From NCBI GenBank assembly GCA_036365515.1, contig CM070873.1, forward strand, positions 192,130,604 to 192,194,603: a stretch of DNA of 64,000 bases, written 5' to 3'. Shown piece after piece: positions 42,105-52,996 of this stretch. Below the pieces are notes generated by a model that saw only the letters and a program-made list of their open reading frames with translations, was not told the DNA's origin and ran no database searches. The position numbers and the translations under genes were made by a program. Positions within the stretch are counted from its first letter, which is position 1, and every line of letters starts with the position of its first letter. Origin of the DNA: Torymus aiolomorphi. Its lineage: Eukaryota > Arthropoda > Insecta > Hymenoptera > Torymidae.

Positions 42105-42290
42105 ATTGTATTTAATTTATATTAAAAAATGTTATTTGTTGTGTTATTAATAGTATAACTCCTGAAGAGGGACGTAGAATAAATGTCCGAAACGTTGAGT
42201 GATATAAATAAACTTTGGTGTTTTATTGATGAATCCCACCACTAAATAAGACATCGACTTTGGTAGTAATGAGGCCAGTAACTTCTTTTA
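42105..42290 (+). repeat. PLE 3' pseudo-LTR piece with hammerhead core
   Basis: CTGAAGA at 42162-42168, then GGGACGTAGAATAAATGTCC and GAAAC at 42189-42193. One base of the stem side differs from the inverted copy at 32597-32778 (GGGACG against GGGACC), outside the GGAC/GTCC pairing. It carries the second ATTGTA target duplicate at 42105-42110. Confidence 0.7.
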
Positions 42291-42855
42291 ATCAAGATTC
42301 TTTATTTTCTTCCATGGCACGTATACTATTTTATTTGCTTGGCAAGGCTAAAAATACAACCTTTGCGATCGGGCGTGGGCGCCGGGAGCAACAGCGGTAC
42401 TTTCATCCTGCGAGTCAAAAAATGTGATATCTCGAACTGTTCAGTGAAAAAATTTTTTAAAGGCACTCCCAAAATGCGTCTTCTTGCAATCATTACGAAA
42501 ATTAATATATCTATTCATTATAATAGTATACGTATAAGTGTTCCCAATTTCAATTCATTCTAACGATTCAAAATAGAAATATTAAGCTCCAAAGTTACAA
42601 GCTTTAACATGCAATGCTAGTTCTCAACTTGATGATAGTATACATTTTAATTAATAAGAAAAAATCGGATCTTGTAATATTGATAACAAAAAAATGTGGC
42701 CGTCACGGGACGCCTGGCAGATGTGAAACATGGAAATTGATTATTATTGAAAAAGAATTAATTGAGTTTCATAAGAAAAGGATGCAATGGAAGGGAATAC
42801 ACAAATATTGAACAAGTTAAAATGATAAAAAACATTTTTTAGATATATTTTAGCA
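42291..42855. other. Spacer, no gene supported
   Basis: Short frames at 42339 and 42614 lack recognisable domains. A GATCGGGCGTGGGCGCCGGG block at 42367 is locally GC-rich. Confidence 0.4.
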
Positions 42856-43111
42856 ATATATATATATATATATATGTAAAGAGCTTTAACCGTTATTTCC
42901 GGGATTATAGAGGGTCCTATAGTTTATTTCTTCAGAGTTACTCTATACAAGTGACTAAAGAAATAATGGACCCTGGGGTTATTGACTCTAGACGGTTACC
43001 GGTAATAACGCTTATATACCATAGGAAATTCCGGTAAGTCCCGGAAATAACGAGCGGGTTCCGGAAATAACGCTTATATACCAAATTTGTTACCAGAAAT
43101 AACCGTTGCAG

Positions 43112-43137
<26 letters not shown>
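42856..43137. repeat. Palindromic unit between two (AT)n runs
   Basis: (AT)n at about 42855-42875 and 43113-43137 flank a unit whose ends are inverse: AACCGTTATTTCCGGG near 42888 and AGAAATAACCGTT near 43095. Inside, CGGAAATAACG/GGTAATAACG followed by CTTATATACC occurs twice. It may be a MITE that targets AT microsatellites. Confidence 0.55.
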
Positions 43138-43143
<6 letters not shown>

Positions 43144-43260
43144 AGTGTTAATATTACAGAAATAAGTGATGATACTGAATTATAATAGTTTATTTGAATT
43201 ATTATTGTTTTATATAATTCATATATATTTTTATGTAATTATTTATTTATGTGTGTGTGT
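43138..43260 (+). repeat. 3' end of an element ORF, copy A (inverted relative to copy B)
   Basis: Reverse complement of 43745-43866. It reads TSVNITEISDDTEL then stop, the same C-terminus as the minus-strand frame at 43821-44165, then an AT-rich 3' stretch and a (TG)n tail. Confidence 0.7.
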
Positions 43261-43335
43261 GTGTGTGTGTGCGTGCGTGTGTGTGTGTGTGCGCGTGCGT
43301 ACGTATGTGCGTGTGTGTGTGTGTGTGTGTGTGTT
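43250..43335. repeat. (GT)n microsatellite
   Basis: TG dinucleotides with GCGTGC interruptions over about 85 bp, directly after copy A of the element 3' end. Confidence 0.95.
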
Positions 43336-43740
43336 GGCGGATAAAGATATTCTTTGATAAGTATCGAGTCAAATTCTCCGAATTCAACAACTCGCTCCGT
43401 TAAATATAAACGCGCTTATGCTGGGTTGATCGGGTGCCGCGGCGTCGCTTCGACAATGCCTCGGCCAGGGGCTTTATCCAGATAAAGAAAATTGAAGTGC
43501 CGTTTTCATTTCTGGCCAATCAGCGAGCTGGAAATTTTTCAATAGCCAATCAAATTTCTCAACACCTCGAAAATTTCGCCTTGTACCGAACACTCGATAA
43601 GGCCCCAGAGACAGCCTAGGGTTTGAAACACGCGAGTGTCGCACAGTGTTCTATTTTGAAAAAAAATGGACAAAATGAAATATCTCGCGAACGGATATCG
43701 ATAGCCGGATGAATCCAACTGCATTTTAAAGTTGAAGTAA
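43336..43740. other. GC-rich island with two CCAAT boxes
   Basis: Lies between two tail-to-tail element ends. GGCCAATCAGCGAGCTGG (43515) and AGCCAATCAAATTTC (43544) contain CCAAT boxes. The GC-rich stretch 43420-43620 differs from its surroundings. It could be a displaced promoter, but no gene follows on either side. Confidence 0.3.
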
Positions 43741-43820
43741 TGTACACACACACACATAAATAAATAATTACATAAAAATGTATATGAATTATATAAAACA
43801 ATAATAATTCAAATAAACTA

Positions 43821-44165
43821 TTATAATTCAGTATCATCACTTATTTCTGTAATATTAACACTTGTGGTTTCTGATGGTATGAAAGTTACAATAGGCCGAT
43901 AATAACTAAAATACGCAACAGAAGTGTTACTTGTAACGTCGTGAAGATGTCTTGTGAATACCGCATCTATTGTTGTACCATATCTCGTTGTAGATTCATT
44001 TGGATTATTATTCATGTACAACTGATATTCTTCTTGAAGGAACGTAATTAACGATGTTGACTCATCTTTGGCGAAATTAACGATGACCGTTACAAAATAT
44101 ACACTGTACGTGAAGATACTTCGCATCACGCCACGTATAAGCAACTGCTGTGAGTTTGGCATCAC
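43821..44165 (-). pseudogene. C-terminal fragment of an APE-like endonuclease-bearing element protein
   Basis: 114 codons. ESTSLITFLQEEYQLYMNN, STTRYGTTIDAVFTRHL and SVAYFSYYRPIV match, in my recollection, the end of APE-type endonuclease domains in predicted insect proteins that also carry PIF1-like helicases (Helentron-type), where T/S-x-I-D and YFSYHRP near the C-terminus are usual. Only the end of the domain is present. The frame starts just past a (GA)n tract, which breaks off the upstream part. Its last 15 codons are duplicated in inverse at 43138-43186. Confidence 0.4.
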
Positions 44166-44168
44166 GCT

Positions 44169-44179
44169 ACACAGAGAGA

Positions 44180-44261
<82 letters not shown>
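44169..44261. repeat. (GA)n microsatellite
   Basis: About 90 bp of nearly pure AG repeat with a single ACAG interruption. The Glu/Arg frames over it are artefacts. Confidence 0.97.
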
Positions 44262-44262
<1 letters not shown>

Positions 44263-44821
44263 GAGTAGGCCGGAGTAGAGGGGGAAGCGTCGCATCAGCG
44301 GGAGAAAGCCGAGTATAGGCCGGAGGCGGAGCCTAAACGACGGAGCGAGCCGAGCAGTTGCGCGACTCCCAGAAGTTTTCGCACCACGCATCACGACACC
44401 GACCGCCGTCGTTACTCGGCAGGCGCGCCATAAGATGTTTCACATCAAAAAACAAATACTTGACATTATTGAAAAAAATTTGTCAACGTTTTGACGATGC
44501 GTTTTTAAGTTATTAGAATTCTAAGCTTGAAAATCTACATATTTCTGTTTATTTTCTTGGTGGGAGAATATTTCAAAACGCATAATTGATGTATATTTTC
44601 TCTGGAGGAATTTGCAGTCATATATGATACATACATGTATAAGCGGCAGTAGAAACAAGTTTTTTCTTCCCAGTTCTCAAATTTTCTCTCATACACTGCC
44701 AAAAAAATTGATTGAGAACTCGTGGAGGCGGTTCCCGTAAACGGAAACCCCATTTCTCGCACTTGATGTAAAATATACAATATCTCCATAAATAACAAGT
44801 AAATTACATGAAATAAGAAAT
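44262..44821. other. GC-rich then AT-rich spacer, no gene supported
   Basis: GC-rich 44262-44430 contains two related GCCGAGTA(GG/TA)GGCCGGAG blocks. The rest is AT-rich. The 87-codon minus-strand frame at 44535-44798 has no recognisable domain. Confidence 0.4.
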
Positions 44822-45333
44822 TGTAAGGTTGGTTAAGGGAGCGGAAATAAATGTCTTAATATGAAGTGAAGGGTATAAAAGAGTTTATTATAAAATAGTA
44901 AAAATGTGGTGAGAAGGTACAAACTTGTATTTACTTAAAATTATACCGATCGCGTGGCGCAAGTTGACCGCAAGGCGTGCGTGCGGGGACCGAATAGCTC
45001 TCGAGGGCGCGCTCGCCCTTGTTTTTATACAGTTCCACCTTCGTGCGTAACTCACGAGCGCCAAGTCCAAAAACCCTGCGTCTAGCCTTCAGCATACGCA
45101 AAATGCTCCAGCCCGAAATTCGGAGCGAAGGAGAGGTCGCTTGCGGCCAATCAGCGTCAAGCGCGTCGTCACGCGGGGTGCTAAGATCCACCCTCGCTTT
45201 CTGAGAATAATATTCGGTTTGCAACGACCGCGGAAGAATCTAGAATTTTCCAGATCATACTGGCGCTTCGTATTTTTCTATTTAAACTCGGTATTCGAAT
45301 TTTAGAACGTGTTTCAAGATTTTTTTTCTTATA
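44822..45333 (-). repeat. Gypsy-2 3' LTR
   Basis: Matches 50035-50540 with a few substitutions and two small indels (for example GCGTGCGTGCGGGG here, GCGTGCGGGG there). The terminal CA is mutated to TA. Confidence 0.88.
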
Positions 45334-45385
45334 ACTCGGCCATACCTGACACAAAGGACGTCTCGTCGGTCATAATGATTAGCAA

Positions 45386-45389
<4 letters not shown>

Positions 45390-45420
<31 letters not shown>
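45390..45420. repeat. Poly-T/A run of about 29
   Basis: Uninterrupted T tract on the plus strand, between the end of the integrase frame and the LTR. In element orientation it is an A tract upstream of the 3' LTR, where a polypurine tract is expected, though not adjacent to the LTR. Confidence 0.8.
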
Positions 45421-45422
<2 letters not shown>

Positions 45423-45441
45423 GAGTTTACAAACAGTAACA

Positions 45442-46878
45442 TTAAACATCACTTTTAATGTAAGGTTTCATTTGATCGGGTGCACATACTCCGTTATAGG
45501 GCATTTGTGTGAGCTGAAAACCGTCAATGTCTGTAATTACATATCGCTCGTTATCTATCACTTTCTTTACAATGTAAGGCCCTCTAAATTTCGGTAAAAG
45601 TTTTTTATTCACTCCCGCAGAAGTGTCTATATTCCGGATCATTACATAATCGCCTTGCTTATAATTATGTGCATCTTTTCTTTTTGCATTGTAATTCTTT
45701 ATATTCTCAACTTGTGATTTAATAATATTTTCAATCGCTTTCTCTCTCATCGCTACTCGCTCGATATCGCTTTTATCAAAAATTAATCGCAGAACATCGT
45801 TGGTTTCACCTAGCTGATTAATGCCAAATAAAAGTCTGCTTGGTGTTTCTTTACGCGAACTACATACAGTGTTATTCATCGCAAATTCAACTTTGTCGAG
45901 AACTTTGTCCCACTTACTGGCATCCACAGCTAATTTCGCTAACATTGGCGTAATGTCATGATTCAGGCGTTCTACCTGTCCGTTCGCTCGCGGTGTAGCT
46001 ACAGCTACTAAGACGTGATCAATTTTTTCGCTCTATACAAAACTCTTAAATTCCGCTGAAGTAAACGCAGTACCTCTGTCGGAAATTATACGTCGCGGCT
46101 TACTATACGCTCTTGCATACTGTTTCAAATGTCTAATGGTTTCCTCACCTTTTGTTGACTTACACGCGAATAATTTCGTGAATTTAGTAAATGCGTGAAC
46201 AACAACAAGTATGTGTTTATAACCGTTTCCCGTTTTTTCAAGGGGGCCCAAATGGTCAATATGAACCGTATCAAAAGGCACGTTTTCTTTCGGGATGGCG
46301 TGCAAAAAGCCTTCGCGTTTTCCATGAACGGGTGAAAATTCTACACATTTCAAGCAATTTTCAATGTAATTTTTAACTTTGTCGTGCATATGCGGAAACC
46401 AATAGATTTTCGAAATATTATTTACCACTTTATTTACACCAACATGTCCAATATCATCATGGCAAGATCTTATCACATTTGCTTCCATCGAACGAGGAAC
46501 ATAAAATAAAAGTTTTTTCAATTTGTCTTTACGGTAAACAAGACCATCGCGAAGTTCATACAAAGGTATTTCCCCTTTTTCTAACTCGTCACGAATTTGA
46601 ATGATTTCCTCGTCTCGATCTTGGCAAATTGATAAAGCGCGCTCGAAAGTATTAGCTTCTATCATAAGTACGCTATGACACCGACTTAAAGCATCTACGT
46701 GGCTCATTTTCCTACCTGGGCGGTGTTGTACATCGAAATCATAAGTTTGTAAAAACAACGCCCATCTAGCTATGCGCGGATTAATGTCCCTCTTAGACAA
46801 TGCTAAACGAAAACTGTCGCAGTCAGTTATGACTTTAAATTGTATTTCCGAGAGATAAATATTGTATCTTAATCGCAT
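45442..46878 (-). pseudogene. Gypsy-2 RNase H end and integrase
   Basis: The frame starts within RNase H (VITDCDSFRLAL, then QHRPGRKMSHVDALSR). The integrase follows: zinc domain with His in SCHDDIGHVGV and CLKCVEF, catalytic Asp in VHIDHLGPL and Asp in IISDRGTAF, then in the same frame Glu in RANGQVERLN. A single nonsense codon (TAG at about 46030) lies between the second Asp and the Glu, and the remainder (45442-45945) carries the C-terminal GPY-type module (LPKFRGPYIVKKV). Apart from this stop the integrase is continuous. Confidence 0.88.
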
Positions 46879-47488
46879 TCACGACCGCTAAACATTCAAG
46901 TTCGAAACTGTGATAACGCGATTCCGCAGGGATAGTGCGCTGGCTAAAGTAAGAGACTACGCGGAATAAGTCGTCTGCTTGCTTTTGTAAAAGAATCACA
47001 CCAAAACCTGATGCACTCGCGTCGCAATGCAACTCGGTCTCTGCTTTCGGCGAATATATCGCTAATACTGGTCGACTAGCAAGGTGATTTTTTAAAGCTG
47101 CAAATGCTTCATTCTCCCGATTACCAAATATAAATTCTGCATCTTTCTTTACTAAATCGTAGAGCGGTTTTGCAATGATTGAGAAGTTTGGAATAAATCT
47201 GCAAAAATAACTCGCTAGACAAACAAATCGCAATACTTCTCTCGCGTTTCTCGGTAAAGGATAATTTAATACAGACGCGATATTTTCGTCAGTTGGACGA
47301 ATGCCGTTTACATTAATGTGATATCTCAAATAATTGCGTTTGCAAAAACCGACATTTGTCCAATCTGAACTCCAGATGAGCTTTGCCTGCAAGTTCGAAT
47401 ACAACTTTTAAAATCTCTAAGTGCTCGTCAATATTTTTTGTTGCAAGCAAAATATCGTCAACGAATAATAATAATTTACCATTTCTTA
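46835..47488 (-). pseudogene. Gypsy-2 RT C-terminal part and RNase H start
   Basis: After a frame break at about 47485, FVDDILLAT (the RT catalytic Asp-Asp) is readable at about 47450. Another break near 47405 leads to the frame 46835-47404, with NYLRYHINVNGIRPTDENI, YFCRFIPNFS and the RNase H Asp motif HCDASASGFGVIL, followed by ELECLAVV. The frame changes again near 46860 into the following integrase frame. Three lesions within 650 bp. Confidence 0.85.
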
Positions 47489-48139
47489 CTAGCTTTCAAA
47501 AATCAAATTAATAAAACGTGTAAAAACGCGTGCACCGTTCTTTAAACCATACGGGCAGCGTAAATATTTAAATTGTCCAAGAGGCGTTATAAATGACGTG
47601 TACTTTATACATTCTTCCGCAATTTTCACATGGTGAAATCCGTCCATTAAATCAAGCGTCGTAAAATACTTCTTGTCTTGCAAACGATCAAGATTGTCAT
47701 CGATTAAAGGGCACGGATAATTATTACTCACAGTTATTTTATTAAGCTCCCTGTAATCAGTGCACAATCGCGCTTCGCCGGATTTTTTTATTGTAAGTAC
47801 AATTGGGCTCGCGTACGGCGAAGAACTTGGCCTTATAATACCTCTGCTTATTAAGTCGTCTAGTACTGCTTGCAGTTTCTCTTTATCAGCAAAAGATAAT
47901 CTACGTGGACGAAAACTAATCGGCTGCTTATGCGTTAAAGAAATTTGCATTTCGAAGTGAATTTCATCTGTATTTTTCTCCTTAAACTTTTCATAATTAT
48001 TTTTAAACAGAGATCTTATTTTTTCGGCAGTATCAAAATCAATTTTCGGATTAATCTGAAGATTTTTTGTCACATCCTCGGGCGCATTCAAATATTCAAT
48101 ATGCATTAACTCCCTGACTTGATTTTCGAACACAGACAT
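47489..48139 (-). pseudogene. Gypsy-2 RT N-terminal part
   Basis: 216 codons: RGIIRPSSSPYASPIVLTIKK, LCTDYRELNKITV, TTLDLMDGFHHVKI and GQFKYLRCPYGLKNG are the fingers and palm blocks of gypsy RT. The frame ends just before the catalytic Asp-Asp, which is found in another frame 30 bp further. Confidence 0.88.
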
Positions 48140-48173
48140 AGATTCATCGTCACGTTTTGAAATAATAACGCGA

Positions 48174-48935
48174 TCATTCAGTTACATTAATTAAGGGGTG
48201 TGTAAAAAAATCTCTTCCGAGCAAAGCAGTGAAATTCATTGTCTCATCCGGAACAATGTAAAATTTAATTTTTATCGAAATGCCTTCAATAATCACTTCT
48301 TTTTCAAAAATGCCCAAAATCTTTAATCGCGAACCGTTAATGCCACAAAATACATTACACGTATCATCTACGGGCGTGCGTAAATCGTCAGATATAAAGC
48401 TATTTTTTATAATGCTAATTGGTGATCCCGAATCTAAAACCACGTTAAACGCAAAATTACGCGCTTGGTTATTACCGTCGCTATTCGAGAACTTTAACAA
48501 TACCATATACGGAGCGCTGACTGTCGATAACTGTAGCACGTTGCTCGGCGTTGCCGTCGTTGTCGTCCCACTCGTCACCGGTGCTGCGCCGCCACTGCTC
48601 CGACGTCCGGCCGCTGGATCTGCTTTCTGATGGTTCAGCCGTTGATCCGTCGTCCGCGTCGGACAATCCTTCGCCTGATGCTGCATCGAGTGAGACAGGA
48701 AGCAAGAACCAATGGGTCTCTTTGGCTTCCGACACTCACTAGCCATGTGCCCCTGCCTGTTGCAGTTGAAGCAATTCTTGTCACTTATAGGTCCATTTTC
48801 TTTGCGCCTTGACGCAAGTGACTTACTGTCTTTTTTATCATGATCACTTTTCTTCGGGTCAAGAGAAATTTTCTTAAATGCTTCCAGAAATCCGTTTTTC
48901 TCTTTGAATCGCATCATTCGAGCCTGATCTTGCAA
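48174..48935 (-). pseudogene. Gypsy-2 nucleocapsid and protease
   Basis: 253 codons: a basic region, the CCHC knuckle CFNCNRQGHMASEC, a degenerate second knuckle (CFLSHSMQHQAKDC lacks one Cys), a Thr/Ser/Pro linker, then the aspartic protease with VVLDSGSPISII (active-site DSG) and the flap/ALLGRDFF region. It ends at INVTE just upstream of the RT frame, which lies in another frame. The protease would mature Gag and Pol inside the particle. Confidence 0.85.
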
Positions 48936-49788
48936 TCGTTCGTCCGGTAATCAATAATTTCTTCTTCAACGATGGGGACGCGATTCGCTAGAATCAGTTT
49001 GTCGTGATAATAATCGGAAAATGGTTCTTTCTTTTCCCACACTCTTGCCTCAAATTCTTTATGTAGCGTTAATTTTCTTGGGCGATCATCAAATAATGCA
49101 GCCATTTCTTTAAGTAAATCCGCAATGTTTAATGTCAAATGTTCTGGTTTCGAGTGAAACCAATTCAAAGCACATCCTTTCATCTTTGAACTAATTAACA
49201 CGCGCGTAGTATTTTCATCCAAACTGTATGTTGCCATTAAAAGTTCAAGTTCTTGTCTCCAACGCCAAAAAGTATCTTCGCGACCCTCGAAATTGCTCAA
49301 GAGCTCACCTATAGCTCTGATGCTCACCGTCGTTGCCGACATGCTCCTAGCGTCGCTGTGCTGCGTAGTGGTGCTCTGTGGACTTGGTCTCTTTTTCTTG
49401 TTAGGAGGTCCATCTCTCGTCTTATATCATCGTTCGTTTGATGAGGAGGCCTCTAATCATCGTTGGCATTCTGCGGTACTTGGCCGTCGCCATCTTGCCC
49501 ATCTTGATGCTCTCTCTCCCGCTCGCGCTGCTCTTTCCCTTCCCGCTCGCGCTGCTCTTGTTCTTCCCGCTCGCGCTGCTCGCGTTCCTCCAGCTCACGC
49601 TGCTGTTTCTAGACTTCTAGTTGTTGCTGCTGTTCCATCTCTCGTCGCTCAGCTTCTTGCCTGAGAGTTTCAAGAATATTCGGATCGTAATCCAACAACC
49701 TCAGAACCAACTTCGCTTTCGTTCCATGAACCGGAAGTCGTCTTGCACGCAAAAATAACTTCAATTTAACTACCGTATAAGCGTCCAT
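48914..49788 (-). pseudogene. Gypsy-2 gag: SAP-like N-terminus, Arg/Glu-rich region, capsid
   Basis: From ATG at 49788: MDAYTVVKLKLFLRARRLPVHGTKAKLVLRLLDYDP has the SAP-domain form (two short helices with L-x-x-x-L...LP-x-x-G-x-K-x-x-L-x-x-R-L). A stop at about 49609 is followed in frame by a strongly Arg/Glu/Gln repeated helix (EREQREREEQEQRERE) to a second stop near 49452. The capsid frame 48914-49342 (GREDTFWRWRQELELL, CALNWFHSKPEH) matches the retrotransposon gag family. SAP domains bind DNA or chromatin, so this gag may tether the element to chromatin. Confidence 0.75.
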
Positions 49789-50034
49789 CTTGCGACACTT
49801 AAATGTTTAACGTATCGAAGCGTGCACGTGTAAAAGGTTTTTCTTTCTTTGTGGAAAAAGATCAGCACATTTCGCGTCGACACACACAAAAAGGTCGCGC
49901 ACAAAGCTTCCGCGAATATACACACTACTGCTGCTATTCCCTCAAAAATAATAGCCTTTACACACTGCTCTTCAAAAGTTTTTCACCACCACTTCACACG
50001 GTTGCGTCAGCTCTTAACCCCAAACCTAGATTTG

Positions 50035-50540
50035 TAAGGTTGGTTAAGGGAGCGGAAATAAACGTTTTAATATGAAGTGAAGGGTATAAAAGAGTTTATT
50101 ATAAAATAGTAAAAATGTCGTGAAAAGGTACAAACTTGTATTTACTTAAAATTATACCGATCGCGTGGCGCGAGTTGACCGCAAGGCGTGCGGGGACCGA
50201 ATAGCTCTCGAGGGCGCGCTCGCCCTTGTTTTTATACAGTTCCATCTTCGTGCGTAACTCACGAGCGCCGAGTTCAAAAACCCTGCGTCTAGCCTTCAGC
50301 ATACGCAAAATGCTCCAGCCCGAAATTCGGAGCGAAGGAGAGGTCGCTTGCGGCTAATCAGCGTCAAGCGCGTCGTCACGCGGGGTGCTAAGATCCACCC
50401 TCGCTTTCTGAGAATAATATTCGGTTTGCAACGACCGCGGAAGAATCTAGAATTTTCCAGATCATACTGGCGCTTCGCATTTTTCTATTTAAACTCGGTA
50501 TTCGAATTTTAGAACGTGATCAAAGATTTTTTTTCTTACA
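50035..50540 (-). repeat. Gypsy-2 5' LTR
   Basis: 506 bp, TGTAAGG to CTTACA, followed by AAAT (50541-50544), matching AAAT at 44818-44821. Confidence 0.9.
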
Positions 50541-50544
50541 AAAT

Positions 50545-50996
50545 ATTTTGAATTCCTAAAGTCAAAATATATTGAACACAAGTATTTTTAACAATACTTT
50601 TAATTGTTTTACCAAATGACTTTAGTAATGAAAAATAAACTAAAGGAATAATATAGATTTATTTAAATTTTACCTAAATTTTAAAAATATATGACAACAT
50701 TTCTAACTTGTTTTGTTTGTTTATAGGAGATCTTTTATAATACTAAGGGATCTTAAAAACGTTTTGAGGACTTTTGCAATCGAATTTCACTATGTTAAAA
50801 AATTTCAATATGGATTTGTGCGTGTGTGAATCTCCGAACTTAATTGTCCGTCTTTAATGGCTCGTAACCTATTGTATTTGTTTTTACTTGAACACTTCGA
50901 GAAATTATTTCTTTTTTATTAACATTAATTGTCGTCTATTTAAGATCAATTTTTCAAATTTTGTTTTGTCATCGTTTTGCATACTAAAGTTAAGGT
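50545..50996. other. AT-rich spacer, no gene seen
   Basis: Contains TTTGAATTCCTAAAGTCAAAA-type short inverse words. No coding signal. Confidence 0.5.
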
Positions 50997-51410
50997 TGCA
51001 TGACCCGTAACATCCTATTCAAAAGTTAGTTTTTGACTTTAAAACTGCGATAAATAATTATGTAAAGCAAATCATCAATTTGGAGTTTTCGCGATCTATG
51101 TATAAATGCAATAAGAATACTATAAGCTTTAGAAATTCGATATCAAAGTAAAATTGTAGAATTGGTATATCTTGTTTTAAAATCGTGAAAATGCGTTAAT
51201 TTAGACATAGTGGCAATTTTAAAACGAGATATACCAATTTTACAATTCCGCTTCGATTTCCGATTTTTAAAGCTTATATTGTCATTGCATTTATACATAG
51301 ATCGCGAAAACTCAAAAATGATTATTTGCTTTACATAGTTATTTATCACAGTTTTGACGTTAAAAACTAACTTTTGAATGAGATGTTACAGATCATACAA
51401 CCTTAAAAGT
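50997..51410. repeat. 400-bp palindrome
   Basis: CATTCAAAAGTTAGTTTTT near 51014 pairs with AAAAACTAACTTTTGAATG near 51362. GATCTATGTATAAATGCAAT and AGAATTGGTATATCTTGTTTT also pair with their inverses. Centre near 51200; arms of about 200 bp with scattered mismatches. Confidence 0.85.
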
Positions 51411-51570
51411 GGTTATATATTATTAAGCAAAAAATGACATTAATAGGAAAGTCAATCCATACTTACTGACAAAAACATAAATTTTTTACTCGAATAAAAA
51501 TAAAATGGTAGAGTAATAAATTCTTTTCTATAGTAATTACAAAGATTAAATGATTCTTTTATTATTAAAT

Positions 51571-52525
51571 GACGGGTTTTAACATCGGCAATTTTTTTGT
51601 CGACCCACAACGTGCCCCCGAACTTATTTCCACTGCAAAATTTTTCCTCATTTGATATGCGCGATCGACAGATTTTTTTTTCGTACTCCCCTTCATCCCC
51701 TATTTGGAAAAGTTTCGGACGGGTTTTGACATCGGCAATTTTTTTGTAGTCCCACAACGTGCCCCCGAACTTATTTCCACTGCAAAATTTTTCCTCATTT
51801 AATACGCCCGATCGTCAGATTTTTTTTTTCGTTCTCGCACCCGCTTCATCCCCTATTTGGGAAGGTTCCGGACGGGTTTTGACATCGGCAATTTTTTCGT
51901 AATCCCACAACGTGCCCCCGAACTTATTTCCACTGCAAAATTTTTCCTCATTTGATACGCGCGAACGTCAGATTTTTTTTTTTGTTCTCGCACCTCCTTC
52001 ATCCCCTATTTGGGAAGATTCCGGACGGGTTTTGACATCGCCAATTTTTTTGTAGTCGCACAACGTGCCCCCGAACTTATTTCCACTGCAAAATTTTTCC
52101 TCATTTGATGCGCGCAATCGTCAGGTTTTTTTTTTCGTTCTCGCACCCCCATCATCCCCTATTTGGGAAGGTTCCGGACGGGTTTTGACATCGCCAATTA
52201 TTTTGTAGTCGCACAACGTGCCCCCGAACTTATTTCCACTGCAAAATTTTTCCTCATTTGATACGCGCGATCGTCAGATTTTTTTTTCGTTCTCGCACCC
52301 CCATCATCCCCTATTTGGGAAGGTTCCGGACGGGTTTTGACATCGCCAATTTTTTTGTAGTCCCACAACGAGCCCCCGAACTTATTTCCACTGCAAAATT
52401 TTTCGTCATTTGATGCGCGATCGTTAGATTTTTTTCTTCGTTCTCGCACCCCTTCATCCCCTATTTGGGACGGTTCCGGACGGGTTTTGACATCACCAAT
52501 TTTTTTGTAGTCTTTTTGTAGTTTT
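51571..52525. repeat. 152-bp satellite array, about 6-7 units
   Basis: GACGGGTTTTGACATCG occurs at 51718, 51871, 52024, 52177, 52329 and 52479, with a variant at 51571; the spacings are 147, 153, 153, 153, 152 and 150. Each unit contains CCACAACGTGCCCCCGAAC (or variants), ACTGCAAAATTTTTCCTCA, a T run and CATCCCCTATTTGGGA. The minus-strand frames across it arise because three spacings are multiples of three. Confidence 0.95.
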
Positions 52526-52996
52526 TTTTTATAATGATTTGAGAAATAATTTTTTTTCTGTGTGATATGCCTGTTAGGGGTAGATTTAGGCGTGGTTTTG
52601 GGGGTAGTTACCTTTGGAATACCTTTTTAGGTTATATTTAACACTTTTATAACATTATTTGACAGTTAATTCAGTTTTAAGCGGAAATGGCGATTTTGGA
52701 ATTTTCGTTCACGATGAACGATTGAAAGTTCAGTCATATATTTTTCATGTCTACATGACTACCTTATATGCGTGGATCTCGTATCCCCCGCCTACATGTG
52801 CTTAAAAATTATTTATATAGTCGTTTTGCTTATTTTTTCATGTGTACATGACTCCCTTATATGCGTGGACCTCATATCCCCCGCCTACTTGGGTTTACAA
52901 ATTATTTAACTAATCGTCTTCGTTATTGTTGCACGTCTACGTAATTTCTTCATATGCGTGGTCCTCGCGTCCCCCGGCTACTTGGGTTTAAAAATT

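Larger units (their letters stand above)
32597..42290 (+). mobile_element. 5'-truncated Penelope-like element, host of MITE and Maverick
   Basis: An inverted pseudo-LTR piece (32597-32778), a GIY-YIG frame (32799-33428 minus the MITE), a 3' untranslated stretch (33429-33734) and a direct pseudo-LTR piece (42105-42290) together form one element. The RT domain is missing, so the copy is 5'-truncated. Inverted pseudo-LTR fragments upstream are common in PLE insertions. The Maverick at 33735-42104 sits between the 3' region and the terminal pseudo-LTR. Confidence 0.75.
44822..50540 (-). mobile_element. Gypsy-2: Ty3/gypsy retrotransposon with SAP-like gag N-terminus
   Basis: LTRs of about 510 bp (44822-45333 and 50035-50540) start TGTAAGG and end CTTACA (CTTATA in the low-coordinate copy), flanked by AAAT on both sides. 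All domains are present on the minus strand in gypsy order: gag with zinc knuckle, protease, RT, RNase H, integrase. Each frame carries at least one lesion, so it is complete in structure but inactive. Confidence 0.9.
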
